This document shows, piece after piece, positions 11,396 to 21,843 of a stretch of DNA of 64,000 nt. How positions within the stretch are numbered: the first letter of the stretch is position 1; each line of letters opens with the position of its first letter. The stretch lies in contig JAOVFP010000001.1 in assembly GCA_025738555.1 (NCBI GenBank), forward strand, positions 7,874,001-7,938,000. Reading direction: 5' to 3'. Under the pieces are notes generated by a model. That model did no database searches. It saw nothing but the letters and a program-made list of their open reading frames with translations, and was not told the DNA's origin. The stretch is from Cyathus striatus. Taxonomy: Eukaryota > Basidiomycota > Agaricomycetes > Agaricales > Nidulariaceae. The position numbers were made by a program, and so were the translations under genes.

Positions 11396-12337
11396 GGAGC
11401 GGTCCTCTGGACACCACACAAGCCGAGGACCGCGTTGTTCCCCCTTGTGCGCAGCCGATGCAGGTAAGACTCAACGCTTCCGCTCTTTCCGACCCCAATG
11501 CCCTTCATATTCCACTTTGTAGTACCATCCATGCTCTCCCTACACCCTGTACAGTTTCATATAGCGCTCTAGTCGATTCGGGTTCTACCCATTGTTTTAT
11601 GGATTCATCTTTCGTTCGGACACATGCTATTCCTACCTCACCTACTCCACCTATCGCTCTCAGACTTTTCGATGGCACCACCAATCATGTTATAACCGAG
11701 TTCGTTACACTGCCTGTACTATTCCCTACCGGTGAATGTATTACAGTTGAACTCTATGTGACACCTCTTGATTCCGTGTGTTCTGCAGTCCTAGGATACA
11801 ATTGGCTCACCCGCTTCAATCCGTTGATTGACTGGGTATCGGGCTCATTAACATTCCGGACTCCAGACACTTCCGAGCAACTTCCGCTCAAATCCGGGAT
11901 CTCGGAACCAGGTTCCGCTTCCGAGGATCCATCTCCGGTCACCTCTGATGAGTCTCTGCCACCTCCTCCTAGCATTTCGCTAATAAACGGTGCCGCCTTC
12001 TCGCGTGCATGCCGTTTAGAGGAGCACAGACTTTCCGTATCCAGCTTGGTGCTGTCGCTTCCTGCCGCTGCCCTCAATCCAGAGGAAGCTCCGGATCTCT
12101 CTTCAATACCGTCTGAGTATCACGAGTTTGCTGATGTATTTAGCAAGTCCCGGGCAGATACACTTGCCCCTCACCGTCCCTACGACTTAAAGATCAACCT
12201 AGAAGAAGGTGCTTCACCTCCTGTAGGTCGGATCTATTCCCTTTCCCAATCCGAGCTTTCCGCTCTTCGGGAATTCATCGATGAACATATCCGGATCGGA
12301 TTTATTCAACCTTCACGCTCTCGCACGGGGCTCCCGT
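11392..12337 (+). CDS. Retropepsin domain of pol
   Basis: This frame carries the aspartic protease active site [15 protein letters not shown] near 11567 and the downstream [16 protein letters not shown] flap/hydrophobic segment near 11790. It then enters the linker to RT ([21 protein letters not shown]), which is typical of Ty3 elements. The protease would cut Gag and Pol. The frame runs on to a stop at 12396, but from about 12325 it diverges from the expected RT sequence. There the codons expected for a Gly-Ala-Pro-Val turn have lost one G in a G-run (12325-12330). A lone ATG at 11458 exists, but expression is expected as part of the polyprotein. Confidence 0.88.
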
Positions 12338-12779
12338 CCTTTTTGTCCGCAAGAAGGACGGATCGCTTCGGCTTTGTGTGGATTTCCGCGGGTTGAACGC
12401 TATTTCTAAAAAGGATCGTTATCCTTTGCCACTCATTTCAGATTTGCTCGACAGTCCCCGCTGCGCCCGTATCTACACCAAGATCGACCTGCGTCATGCG
12501 TACCACCTGGTCCGCATTGCTGAGGACGATGAATGGAAAACCGCTTTCCGGACTCGCTATGGATCCTTTGAATGGCTAGTCATGCCCTTCGGACTTTCCA
12601 ATGCACCCGCGGGTTTCCAACGCTTCATGAACGATGTTTTCAAAGACCTTCTTGATGTGTGCGTCATAGTTTATTTGGATGACATCCTTATATACTCTGA
12701 TAACCTTGCGCAACATCGCCAACATGTCAGGGAAGTTTTGCGTCGACTCCGGAAGCACGGGTTGTACGCGCGCGGATAA
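12331..12779 (+). pseudogene. Reverse transcriptase, first part
   Basis: Contains RT block [19 protein letters not shown], then [16 protein letters not shown] with the first catalytic Asp, then [18 protein letters not shown], then the catalytic YLDDILIYS at about 12673-12699. The frame ends prematurely at 12779 in a CGCGCGCG tract, where two bases appear to be missing; the RT thumb continues in another frame from about 12772. RT copies element RNA into cDNA in the particle. Motifs are complete for Ty3, so decay is recent or a sequencing artefact. Confidence 0.88.
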
Positions 12780-15153
12780 GTGTGAGTTCCACTCGGAATC
12801 CGTGGAATATCTCGGATATATACTATCGCCCAACGGTCTCACCATGTCTCCAACAAAGGTGAAGACTATTCAAGAATGGCCGGAACCAAGGAAAGTAAAA
12901 GACATTCAATCCTTCCTTGGGTTCGCTAATTTCTATCGGCGTTTTATATACAACTATTCCGACATAGTTGTTCCGCTCACCCGCCTTACCCGGAAGGGTA
13001 ATCCGTGGAACTTCTCGGAAAAATGCCGTTCCGCTTTCACTGAACTTAAGGACGCTTTCACGTCGGCACCCATTCTTACCCATTGGGTTCCCGACAAGCA
13101 GCTCATCGTGGAAACCGACGCTTCGGATTACGCGTTGGCTGCTATCCTGTCTATAGTTTCCGATGATGGCGAGATTCACCCTATCGCTTTCCACTCACGA
13201 ACCTTTACACCTCCCGAGTTAAACTACGACACCCACGACAAGGAATTGCTTGCTATCTTCGAAGCATTCCAAGTCTGGCGTCATTACCTGGAAGGTTCCG
13301 GTTCACCCATCGATGTCGTCACAGACCACAAGAACTTGGAATACTTTTCCACAACCAAGATCTTGTCCCGACGACAAGCCCGATGGTCCGAGTATCTTTC
13401 CCAGTTCAATCTAGTGATCCGCTTTCGACCCGGAAAACTCGGGGCGAAGCCGGATGCTCTGACTAGACGATGGGACGTCTACCCTAAAGAGGGGGATAGC
13501 GACTACGCTAAGGTCAATCCGCATAACTATCGTCCAGTGTTCACCCAGGAACAGCTTATCACTTCTCTCCGAGCAACCTCACTTATTGTACCTGCTCTTC
13601 GCGCTAGTATCATCATGGACATTGAACAGTTACATACTGACATATTATCAGCTCTCCCTAATGACCCGGTCGCAGTTATCCGAATGCGGACTCCCGAGAA
13701 TCGTTGGACTGTAACCCCGGACGGTTTCCTCCGTCTAGATAACCGGATCTATGTTCCGGACTCCGGAACCCTTCGGCTTCGGGTTTTACAGTACAAACAC
13801 GACCACCCGCTTTCAGGACACCTTGGACAGAACAAGACCCTCGAGCTAATTCGACGCGAATATACTTGGCCGCTTATACGGACGTTTGTAAAGGACTATT
13901 GTAAGTCTTGTAATACTTGCATGCGTTCTAAACCACAGCGCCACCGCCCGTACGGAACCCTGAAACAACTTCCGGTTCCCGGACGCCCATGGCATTCGAT
14001 ATCTATGGATTTCATAGATCAACTTCCAAAATCATCGGCTTCCAAGTATGATTCTATACTCGTTATCGTGGATCGTTTCTCCAAGCAGTCTATCTTCATT
14101 CCCACTCATACCACTTGCTCTTCTTCCGACCTTGCGCTTCTATTTGTACTTCATGTCTTTTCCAAGCACGGAGTCCCGGAACACATCACTTCCGATCGTG
14201 GTTCCGAGTTTGTGTCACATTTCTTCCGCTCCCTCGGTACGGCCCTCGACATCACTTTACATTTCACCTCGGGTTATCATCCCGAAGGCGACGGCCAAAC
14301 GGAACGCACAAACCAAACTCTGGAACAATACCTTCGGGCCTACTGCAACTACCAGCAGGATAACTGGTGTGATCTTTTACCTCTTGCTGAATTTGCTTAC
14401 AATAATGCACCGAGCGCAACCACAGGAATTTCACCGTTCTACGCAAACAAGGGTTATCACCCGAACCTTGCGATACATCCGGAACGTGATCTCACTTCCG
14501 CTCGTGCACGGCACTTCGCAGTAAACCTCGAGGAACTTCACGAGATGCTTCGGACCGAAATACTCAGTGCGCAGAAACGTTATCAAGCACCCGCCGATGC
14601 GCGTCGCAAACCCGCACCCGCATTCCCTGTCGGGACAAAGGTATACGTTAAAGCCGAGTACTTCCGGACAACCCGACCATCCCGGAAACTTGCAGAAAAG
14701 TTCCTAGGACCTTTTGAAGTCATCGCACTTGCCGGATCGCATTCGCGTACCTTGCGCCTTCCAGAACAATTTCGTGCAGTCCACCCAGTATTCCATGTAT
14801 CCATGCTTGAACCCAATACTGAAAATACTATCCCAGATCGCATTATTCCTCCACCACCACCTGTCCAGGTTGATGGTGATATTGAATACGAGGTCTCGGA
14901 AATCTTGGACTCTAAACTGGATCGTCGTTTGCGTTGCAAACTGAGGTACTATGTACGCTGGCTAGGGTATGAAGGGACCGATGAAGAGTTTTCATGGCTT
15001 CCGGCCACGGAACTGGAACACGCTACGGATATCATTGAAGAGTTCCACTCCCGTTATCCGGATAAGCCGGGCCTACTCCTATTTCTTAATTTTCACGTTA
15101 CTTATTATCCGCTTGCAGTTTCACCTTATACAAAAACCAAAAACAACGAATAA
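12772..15153 (+). CDS. Pol C-terminal part: RT thumb, RNase H, integrase, chromodomain
   Basis: About 790 codons with no internal stop. Order: RT connection ([18 protein letters not shown]), RNase H ([16 protein letters not shown] and [11 protein letters not shown]), and the H2C2 zinc finger of integrase ([11 protein letters not shown], then CKSCNTC). The integrase core follows, with the D,D-35-E residues in [17 protein letters not shown] and [11 protein letters not shown]. Next are the GPF module (FLGPFEV) and a C-terminal chromodomain ([29 protein letters not shown]). Chromodomains steer integration towards histone-marked heterochromatin in related elements (established). The intact frame contrasts with the broken upstream half. 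The ORF has no own start; it is a polyprotein segment. Confidence 0.92.
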   Translation, partial: ADKCEFHSESVEYLGYILSPNGLTMSPTKVKTIQEWPEPRKVKDIQSFLGFANFYRRFIYNYSDIVVPLTRLTRKGNPWNFSEKCRSAFTELKDAFTSAPILTHWVPDKQLIVETDASDYALAAILSIVSDDGEIHPIAFHSRTFTPPELNYDTHDKELLAIFEAFQVWRHYLEGSGSPIDVVTDHKNLEYFSTTKILSRRQARWSEYLSQFNLVIRFRPGKLGAKPDALTRRWDVYPKEGDSDYAKVNPHNYRPVFTQEQLITSLRATSLIVPALRASIIMDIEQLHTDILSALPNDPVAVIRMRTPENRWTVTPDGFLRLDNRIYVPDSGTLRLRVLQYKHDHPLSGHLGQNKTLELIRREYTWPLIRTFVKDYCKSCNTCMRSKPQRHRPYGTLKQLPVPGRPWHSISMDFIDQLPKSSASKYDSILVIVDRFSKQSIFIPTHTTCSSSDLALLFVLHVFSKHGVPEHITSDRGSEFVSHFFRSLGTALDITLHFTSGYHPEGDGQTERTNQTLEQYLRAYCNYQQDNWCDLLPLAEFAYNNAPSATTGISPFYANKGYHPNLAIHPERDLTSARARHFAVNLEELHEMLRTEILSAQKRYQAPADARRKPAPAFPVGTKVYVKAEYFRTTRPSRKLAEKFLGPFEVIALAGSHSRTLRLPEQFRAVHPVFHVSMLEPNTENTIPDRIIPPPPPVQVDGDIEYEVSEILDSKLDRRLRCKLRYYVRWLGYEGTDEEFSWLPATELEHATDIIEEFHSRYPDKPGLLLFLNFHVTYYPLAVSPYTKTKNNE

Positions 15154-15213
15154 CAACCAAAAAGCGAGATACAAGTACATTAGAACTTTGGTAACGTGTT
15201 ACGATCATTTCCA

Positions 15214-15834
15214 TCACTCCCTCTGCGTCTGCGACTCGACCCGAGCTCCTACTTCACCTTCCGACGCAATCCCGGAACCCGTAACAACTTCCTCGTACGC
15301 ATCCGGATCCCGGAGGCGTTCCGCGAGCAGGGTTTCGATGTTGGAAACATGGACGACGTGCTTGGATACTTCGGCAACTACTCGCGACAACTTACCAAGT
15401 TCGCCTACCACTTTACGATTGGTATCCGCGAGGTTTCCGAGTTGAGTGATCATCTCCCTTTGCAAAGAGATGATAGTATCGTTCTGCAGCCGCATCGCGC
15501 TTAGGATGGATGTTGCGACATTCATGGAAGTGGACAAGGAGACCAGATTAGCAGAATCGTTTGCACTAGAGGATCGGAACGATGGACCCGCTACTGCGGA
15601 TGAAGGACGGATCAACTCATCATCCGTGTCGTCGATCCGAGCCCGCTTCATGCTTTGACGAGACGACTGGCGAGATGGCGCAACGGATGGGGGACCCATG
15701 TGAGTATCCGAGTGTTCCGAAGGACCGGATGGAACGGGACTTGTTCCGGCTTTGTTCCGGCCTCGAGTGCTAAGGGAACATTTTCCCTTAAGCACCCCGC
15801 AAGCAACGCAAGCACTACAGGGAGTTCCTATAAA
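15214..15834 (-). CDS. Antisense reading frame inside the Ty3 element
   Basis: A minus-strand frame of about 200 codons lies between pol and the 3' LTR. It has a polar Ser/Pro-rich N-terminal half (PSGPSEHSDTHMGPPS, then SMKRARIDDTDDELIRPSS). A likely coiled coil follows (LQREMITQLGNLADTNRKV, then LGKLSRVVAEVSKHVVHV), with an acidic tail. It does not begin at ATG: upstream in frame is TAG, and a GTGAGT donor-like site (revcomp of ACTCAC near 15868) with a TATAG acceptor near 15835 suggests a short intron. An upstream exon may lie in 15870-16335. That strand there encodes a Gly/Ser-rich frame, and an ATG at 16335 reads MDKSVNLANISSKIM before a stop. Function unknown. Confidence 0.5.
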   Translation of the reverse strand, partial: FIGTPCSACVACGVLKGKCSLSTRGRNKAGTSPVPSGPSEHSDTHMGPPSVAPSRQSSRQSMKRARIDDTDDELIRPSSAVAGPSFRSSSANDSANLVSLSTSMNVATSILSAMRLQNDTIISLQREMITQLGNLADTNRKVVGELGKLSRVVAEVSKHVVHVSNIETLLAERLRDPDAYEEVVTGSGIASEGEVGARVESQTQRE

Positions 15835-16463
15835 CTATACAGACCGATAATCATGTTTTACTCACCTGTTTGACTCCCTCAAGCGATAACACTCAGTTCC
15901 CGATCCTGACAGTTTATGCAAGGCACATCATGATAGTATCGTAGTTCCTTTGGCTCCCAGAATCATCTGTACCCTTACCCTTACTATTTCCTATGTTTCC
16001 ACCACTTTCCGCCTCATATCCAGAACCCGCCACGTCTCCCGACGCTTCCGACCCACTCCCGACACTCGTCTCCGTCGGATTTACGACCCGCGGCGTAACC
16101 GCATTTGCCGCCGTCCGGAACGAACAGAGGGAAGTGTTGCCGGTGGAACAGCTACGTACGCGGCGTTCTCCCGCCTTGGAGCCGGATTTATAGGCCTCGG
16201 CTTTGGTCTCGGCTTTCCGGAACTACTCCGGGATGCTGGAGTCGAATTTTCTGACTGTTGGTTGGCCGCGACGATAGGCTAGGAAAGCAGCATAATCTTC
16301 GAAGAAATATTTGCTAGATTGACACTCTTATCCATGATGGGGGTTAGAAAGGAATCAGATGCGCTCTTGTTCTCTTATTTGAACATCTACTGACCAATAG
16401 GATTTCTTGTATTATTTTTAGTTATATATTCTCGCACACAGTATGACCTCGTGGGCTCGGCCC

Positions 16464-16476
16464 TAAAAGGGGATAC
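16464..16476 (+). promoter_or_regulatory. Polypurine tract before the 3' LTR
   Basis: TAAAAGGGGATAC lies immediately upstream of the LTR start TGTTATATCC. This is where plus-strand cDNA synthesis is primed in LTR elements. Confidence 0.75.
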
Positions 16477-17242
16477 TGTTATATCCGTGTCCGGATACAT
16501 CGTGCCGACGTTCCCACGTGACCTTCCAACATACCCGGTCCGTTCCCGGAACGTACCCGCTTCGGGTTTACACTTCCCGACGTTCCCGCCCGGGAACGTA
16601 CCCGGAACCCGTCGGGTTTTCTATCGGGTATCCCGGATACGTACTTTCTCTTATGACGGCCTCACCGCGTCATCATTCTATTACTCCTCCCTTCCATTCC
16701 TACTTATACGTTTCATTATGGCCTTTGTAGATTAGTTCCTTATTCTTCATTCTGAGCGCGTCATTTGCGCCCCTACTCCGCTTTGCCAAGACTTCATTTC
16801 CTACTTACTCCTTTGACTTGTCCTTTGTATAATACTTCTACATTCGTATCTACAGGTTCCTACTTAGTATAAGTAGTCTTCCAGATGTAATAGGTAGTCT
16901 TTAGTATTCGTATCAACTCTGTACACTTTCTTCCTACTCTAAGTTCTGAAACCCGCTCCGGGTTTTCCTTCGGGTTTCTCTCCCACTACCTAGTGTAGTG
17001 GCGAAGCCTTCTCTTATACTCTGGAACGTCTTCCTTGGTTACATATCATCTTCCTCGAAATACGAACCATTCCCTGGGGATATCCAGGCGGCGCAGCACA
17101 CAAGCTGAAGCCACGGTTCTTTCCGCACTTCCGCTCTACGTTCCCGCACCCGTACTCACTTCGGGTTTCCGTTATAGTTCTCCCACACCCTCCGGGTGTC
17201 TTCGCAACCACTTTTAAACAGGAAGAGAATCGGTACGTAACA
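16477..17242 (+). repeat. 3' LTR of the Ty3 element
   Basis: 766 bp, TGTTATATCC to GTACGTAACA. No difference from the 5' LTR was found by eye. It is followed by the TSD CCTTG. Confidence 0.95.
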
Positions 17243-18200
17243 CCTTGCAAGTATAGTATAAATCTTGGGATTGTGCTATCATAGGGAGTAGAACCCAACA
17301 TGCAAAAGAATTTGCAGCACTTTTCACTTATAAACTTAGCAATTGTAATACCATCTACATTATATGCCAGCTGTAAATTACATGAATCATTCCATTATAA
17401 TATGTACTGTAGCTGCAGAACATTTGAATGTGAAATGTAGTTTTAGAAATATAATAGGGATGTTAGGGAATTGAACCCGACACCAAAAAAGTCCAACTCC
17501 TAGACATTCTTAGCTATGCGAATGTTGTAGCCAATTACACCATGTGCCCAGTCTTAAATTTGTTAAATCATTCCAATATATCTGTATGGTAAGGGGAGTA
17601 CTTACATTCTTCTGGTGTAGCTGCAAAGAGTTTGAATGGAATTGAAAATGTGCCTTGGAAATTAGGGATTGTGAGGCTATCATAGGGAGTTGAACCCAAC
17701 ACCAAAAAGAGTTCTCAGCATGCTTTTTATATAAGCTTAGCAGATGTGATAGCATCTACATCATATGCCAGCTGCAAAATACATAAATCATTCCAATATA
17801 TGTATGTTCAAATGTGAAATGGATTCAGAACCCAACCGACAAAAAGTAAAAACTTCACCGGATTATCATGTTAAGTGAATGTTATAGCCAGTTGTACAAT
17901 GAGAATGGTGGTACATTCTTCTGGTGTAATTAAAGAACGGTGGAATATGAAATGTCTTTGGAAATATAGTATAAATCTTGGAATTGTGCGTTGTCAGGGA
18001 ATTGAACTCACCACCAAAAAAAAATAGTGATGTAGAAATTAAGCGCGTGGTAAGTTTGCATCTATACCACTACACCACGCGCCCTATTTAATGCAAGTAA
18101 ATAAATCATTTAAATACATGTACGATCAGGGGTAGTACTTACATTCTTCCGGTGTAATTACAGAAGGTTGGAATAGAACTGTGCCATTTTTATTTATCTA
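17243..18200 (-). repeat. Array of SINE-like tRNA-derived repeats
   Basis: Three to four diverged copies of roughly 250-300 bp. The clearest is 17998-18083. On the minus strand it has an A-box match TGGTGTAGTGGTATAG (18062-18077) and a B-box GAGTTCAATTCC (about 17998-18009), with a T-rich loop between. Another head at 17466-17551 has GGGTTCAATTCCC. Between heads lie shared tails (AAATCATTCCAATATATGT, ACATTCTTCTGGTGTA). A and B boxes are the internal RNA polymerase III promoter of tRNAs and SINEs (established). Whether the family is transcribed or mobile is unknown. Confidence 0.65.
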
Positions 18201-18928
18201 CGTGATTAAATCTCGGTAGTTAACGTTACTCATTCGTTTGATTACGAGCGGTTCATAGATGAAGAGAATAGGTATGATATTAATCTCCGTGTATGTAGCA
18301 GTGTATCATATCCGTTTATCCGTGGTGGATCGGATGATAAGATGTAGTTAGTATCTTATGTACCGCCATAGTGCTAATATAGTGTTTTTGGAATAGTACG
18401 GATGTAGCGTACAGGATTGATTTTCTATGTCAAGATGTACCGCCACCAACGTTGAGTGTCGAGAATAGCACGGATCTACGGAACAGGAGCCCATTTCCCT
18501 CCCACCATCTCCTCGTGCCCACTAAAAAAACCGTGTGATCAACATTGTAGTAAGGGTAACCACATCACAACAAGACAGTTGACCAACACAGTTGTCGAGG
18601 AAACAACTGACGAACAACACCGTAAATAAATGTTGAACAGGGTGTTGAACAGGGTGTGAGAGCAGGAATACGAGTCTCCGGTGAGCATGTGATTTGTCAT
18701 CCGTTCCTGTGCGGACGTGCGTAAGTGCGATGATCGTGTCCACTTTCCTGATTGGGCTGGTTGGTAGGTTTAGGCTTTAAAGTAACGACGACAACCGGAC
18801 TCTTGTGACCTGACCTTGACCTGACTTCTTTTCTTTCTTCTGCTCTTCCATTTCGTATCGTGGTCACATTCTGTCTGCTGTTCTTTCATTTTCGCACTCA
18901 AAGACGACTGGAACGTTGAATAGGATCA
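18201..18928. other. Intergenic, upstream of the 18929 gene
   Basis: CpG-normal unique-looking sequence with no repeats and no supportable ORF. It contains TTGTTTCC and pyrimidine-rich TTCTTTTCTTTCTTCTGCTC just before the gene at 18929, typical of fungal promoters. Confidence 0.45.
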
Positions 18929-20023
18929 ATGGCATTGACGCAGTCTCCACGCGGTGAGTACAGTTGCTACCCTTCGGTGGCACCTCCCCCCTCCCTCCCT
19001 CCTTCGCACTACTTACCCCCCTCTCAGACTCCTTACCTGCCCCAGCACCATCGAGTCTAACAACAGACCTAAGACACATGACATCGCTCTCAGCACTATC
19101 CACCCCCGCCCACGCAGGCTCACGGAGAACATCGGCGCAGATCCACGGCCGTGCGCGTTCACCGGGTAGTATTCCATCTAGTCCTACTTCCATGTACGTC
19201 CTCCCCCTCTCCCTCTCCTATATGAAAGCGTGTGTGTTAACAGAAAGAGGATAGTCATTCATCCAGCTCAGCAATCTTCGAACGCGACATTGAACCTCTG
19301 CACCCACACCCTCTCTCTTCATCCTCTTCGACAAGGTTCAAGCATCAAGATCTAGACAATGCAGTTCCGGCTGTATTGGACGCTGCCGCGTCGATTCTGA
19401 CATCGAGGGATAATGAAGATTGGGTTGGGGTTGTTTCTCCTTTGCTTGCAAATGGGCAACGTGGGCAGGGATTGAATTCGGGATGGGCAAGTCCGATAGG
19501 AAGCATCCGAAGTCGAAGTCCTTCCCCTTCTCCCCACCTACCGCATACTTTCTACCCCAACTCGCCCGGAAACAGCACCCTCTCACCACTCTCATACCCA
19601 CCCTCACTATCACCCTCCTCATCGCCCTCGCCTCCGTCACCACTATCACCAACCATCCCACTCACAGCCTCAGCCTCGAGCTCAAACAACAAACGCCTCT
19701 CGTTCTTGTCTTATGCGGATTTACTCTCTTCAACGCCGGTTGGCGTACAGCCTTTATCGTCGTTGACGTGTGCGAGGGAGGAGGCGGCGGTGCATTTGCC
19801 TGCTCTGGCGGGGGCTGGGGGTGTCCTTGCTGATGGGGGCGTTTTGGGTGGGGGTGGGTCACCGGTGGAAAGCCGCGCACCTAGCATTCTCACACGCAAA
19901 GAACGAGAGAGGGAGAGGGAGAGTATGTTATTCCTGGATGGAATTGGGATGGGTGTTGGCGGAGAGTGGGAGAGGGAGGGGTTGGGGAGGGGGTTGGAGG
20001 AGAGGTTGGAGGGGATGTTTTAA
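18929..20023 (+). CDS. Conserved fungal protein of unknown function, three exons
   Basis: Proposed exons are 18929-18953, 19028-19193 and 19255-20023, giving 319 residues in one frame. Intron 1 runs from GTGAGT to CAG (74 nt). Intron 2 runs from GTACGT to the TAG at 19252-19254 (61 nt); an earlier CAG would break the frame. The product starts MALTQSPRDSLPAPAPSSL. It has RRTSAQIHGRARSPGSI, then IHSSSSAIFERDIEPL across the second junction, a Pro/Ser-rich middle, then KRLSFLSYADLLSSTP and PLSSLTCAREE, ending in an Arg/Glu-rich and Gly-rich tail. The IFERDIE and SFLSYADLLSSTP blocks recall a conserved basidiomycete protein of unknown function (memory, not searched). No signal peptide or membrane segment is seen; the composition suggests a disordered cytosolic or nuclear regulator. 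Confidence 0.78.
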
Positions 20024-20690
20024 CTTCTGAGGTTGGACTTTTTTTGCGCTCTCTCATTCTCGTTTTGCTTCTTTCTTCGAATATGTTCTTCGGATTATCG
20101 GTTTTACTTTTCCCACTTCCTCGCGTCCTTTCTTCGAATATGTTCTTCGGACCATCCGTTTACTTTTCATGGATTCAATATGTTTATCCTCCCTTCTTTC
20201 TTACTTCCTTCGCGCCTCGCTTCATCAAGCATATGTTTATTCTTTCTCTCCTGTTTCGTTCGGTAATATGCACCCACCCATGCAGCCTACATATCATATC
20301 ACATACATAACATACATAACATAGCAGTAACAGTAACGCGTATACGTATTTTTATATACTTAGGTCTCGGAAGTAATCTCTTTCATTCTTTTTCGTGGAA
20401 TTGGATTGTTGTATTCTTTTCATTTGTAGAGGTGGGAAGGCCGCGGTATAGTCTAACTCTAAGTTGTAACTGGAATGGAAGACTGCGGGGTATGGAGTGG
20501 AGGAATGGTATGGAGAGCTGCGCTCAGACGATTATGACGTAGTTTGGATGGTGGGCGCCTGGGCATTTAGGTCATTTGGATTTGATCATTGAATATTGAT
20601 GTAAGTATGCCGTTTTCCCGTTTTCCCGTGGTGCCGGTGCCGGGGTGCCGAATTGCCCTGGTTTTGTCGATACTCATTCGAAACTCGAGG
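20024..20690. other. 3' flank of the 18929 gene, no gene
   Basis: T-rich sequence with a local repeat of TCTTCGAATATGTTCTTCGGA at about 20075 and 20130. Pyrimidine-rich stretches to 20270 are likely 3' UTR or terminator DNA. Nothing coding is seen. Confidence 0.45.
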
Positions 20691-20694
20691 CTGT

Positions 20695-21430
20695 ATAGTG
20701 GTTGGGCTAAATTTGGGTTAAATGTACCTTTTCAAGTGATACAGCTACAGGACAACCTGGTAAAACTGTTTACACATCCACTAAGAGGTGGGTGCGGTTC
20801 AAACACCGGTTCAATCCATACAAGACCTTGAGTTGCATTGAATATTTTTCAGAGGTAGTACTTATTCTATATGCTATTTTAAATGTACCTTTTCGTGTAT
20901 CAATTACAGGACAACTTGGTGAAATTGATTGAGCATCCACTGAGAAGTGCGTGGTTCAAATACCGGTTCTATCCTCTTGTAAGGGTTTGGATTTTTTTAG
21001 ACCACAACTGAGCTTGAAGAGTATTGATTAAATTGGTACCGGATACTCCAGCTCACAAATAACCGACAGACAACTTGCGGCTGTTCTATAAGTTAGGTTA
21101 AATGTACTTTTTCAAGTACTAAAATTACAGGATATCCCAGTGAAGCTACTTACACATCCGCTGAGAGGTGGGTGTGATTCAAATGCCGGTTCGATCCATC
21201 TTTGAGAGATGTTTCTTTTTCAGACCACAGCTGAACTTGTGGAGTATTGATTGTATTCGTACCGGTTAATTTTGAATGTCAAGTTGTAATAGATACTCCA
21301 GCTTGCAAACAATTCATGGACAGCTTGTGGTTGTTCTATAGGTTGTGTTAAAGGCACTTTGTCAAGTATTATAATTATGGGACAACTATGGGTATTTTGA
21401 CTAGTTAATTATGAATGTCATGTGGTAAGA
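20695..21430 (+). repeat. Second SINE-like family, about four tandem copies
   Basis: Copies begin near 20700, 20875, 21085 and 21345. Each has TTAAATGTACCTTTTCAAGT, then ACAGGACAACYTGGTRAAAYTG, CATCCACTRAGARGTGGGTG and a GGTTCAAAYRCCGGTTC block. CTTGGTGAAATTG resembles an A box, and GGTTCAAATACC or GGTTCAATCC a B box. This family differs from the one at 17243-18200. It lies between two host genes. Confidence 0.55.
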
Positions 21431-21843
21431 ACTCGTGGACTTGAGATGTTGGTTGATGTAGTTATTGGAAATCAAGGAACTAAGTACTTGGCTTAAATGA
21501 AAATACAAATTATCGAGCACCTTGATGTAGTTGGTTATGCATCTGTTAAGTTGATGTGACATGAAGCTTGAAGTCTGAAGTGTGATTCAAATGCTGGTGT
21601 GATTCTCAATTGTCTACTTATTCATGAAAATGATCATTGTAAATCTTTCAGGCAACTTTGAATGTGTATTTTTACCAGTTAATTTGAATCTCAAGTTGTG
21701 TTTACTTGCATTGTCAAGTACTACTGGTTGATGTAGTTATATCAAGCATACATGAATTAAAGGAAGTGTGGGGTTTCTGTTCATTCACATGTCATATGGT
21801 TCTTCAAAGTGGTATCCGCTAGCCATCCTTATTCAACTGACAT
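21431..21843. other. Intergenic, no gene seen
   Basis: AT-rich sequence continuing degenerate pieces of the upstream repeat (TTAATTTGAATCTCAAGTTGT) and ending at the 3' end of the F-box gene. Confidence 0.4.

Larger units (their letters stand above)
9084..17242 (+). mobile_element. Full-length Ty3/chromovirus LTR retrotransposon
   Basis: An 8159-bp element bounded by 766-bp LTRs that look identical, with 5-bp target duplication CCTTG at 9079-9083 and 17243-17247. Internal order is gag, aspartic protease, reverse transcriptase, RNase H, H2C2 integrase with GPF module, then chromodomain. That order defines chromoviruses within Ty3/gypsy (established knowledge). A purine-rich tract CTAAAAGGGG lies just before the 3' LTR. 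A primer binding site could not be assigned. Gag-pol is frameshifted at about seven sites, so this copy cannot make the full polyprotein as read. Between pol and the 3' LTR sits an antisense reading frame. Identical LTRs imply recent insertion. Confidence 0.96.

Noticed and set aside
9886..12779. Programmed ribosomal frameshifting between gag and pol of the first Ty3 element
   Set aside because: There are about seven shifts, including inside the zinc knuckle and RT, so they are lesions or sequence errors rather than a recoding site.
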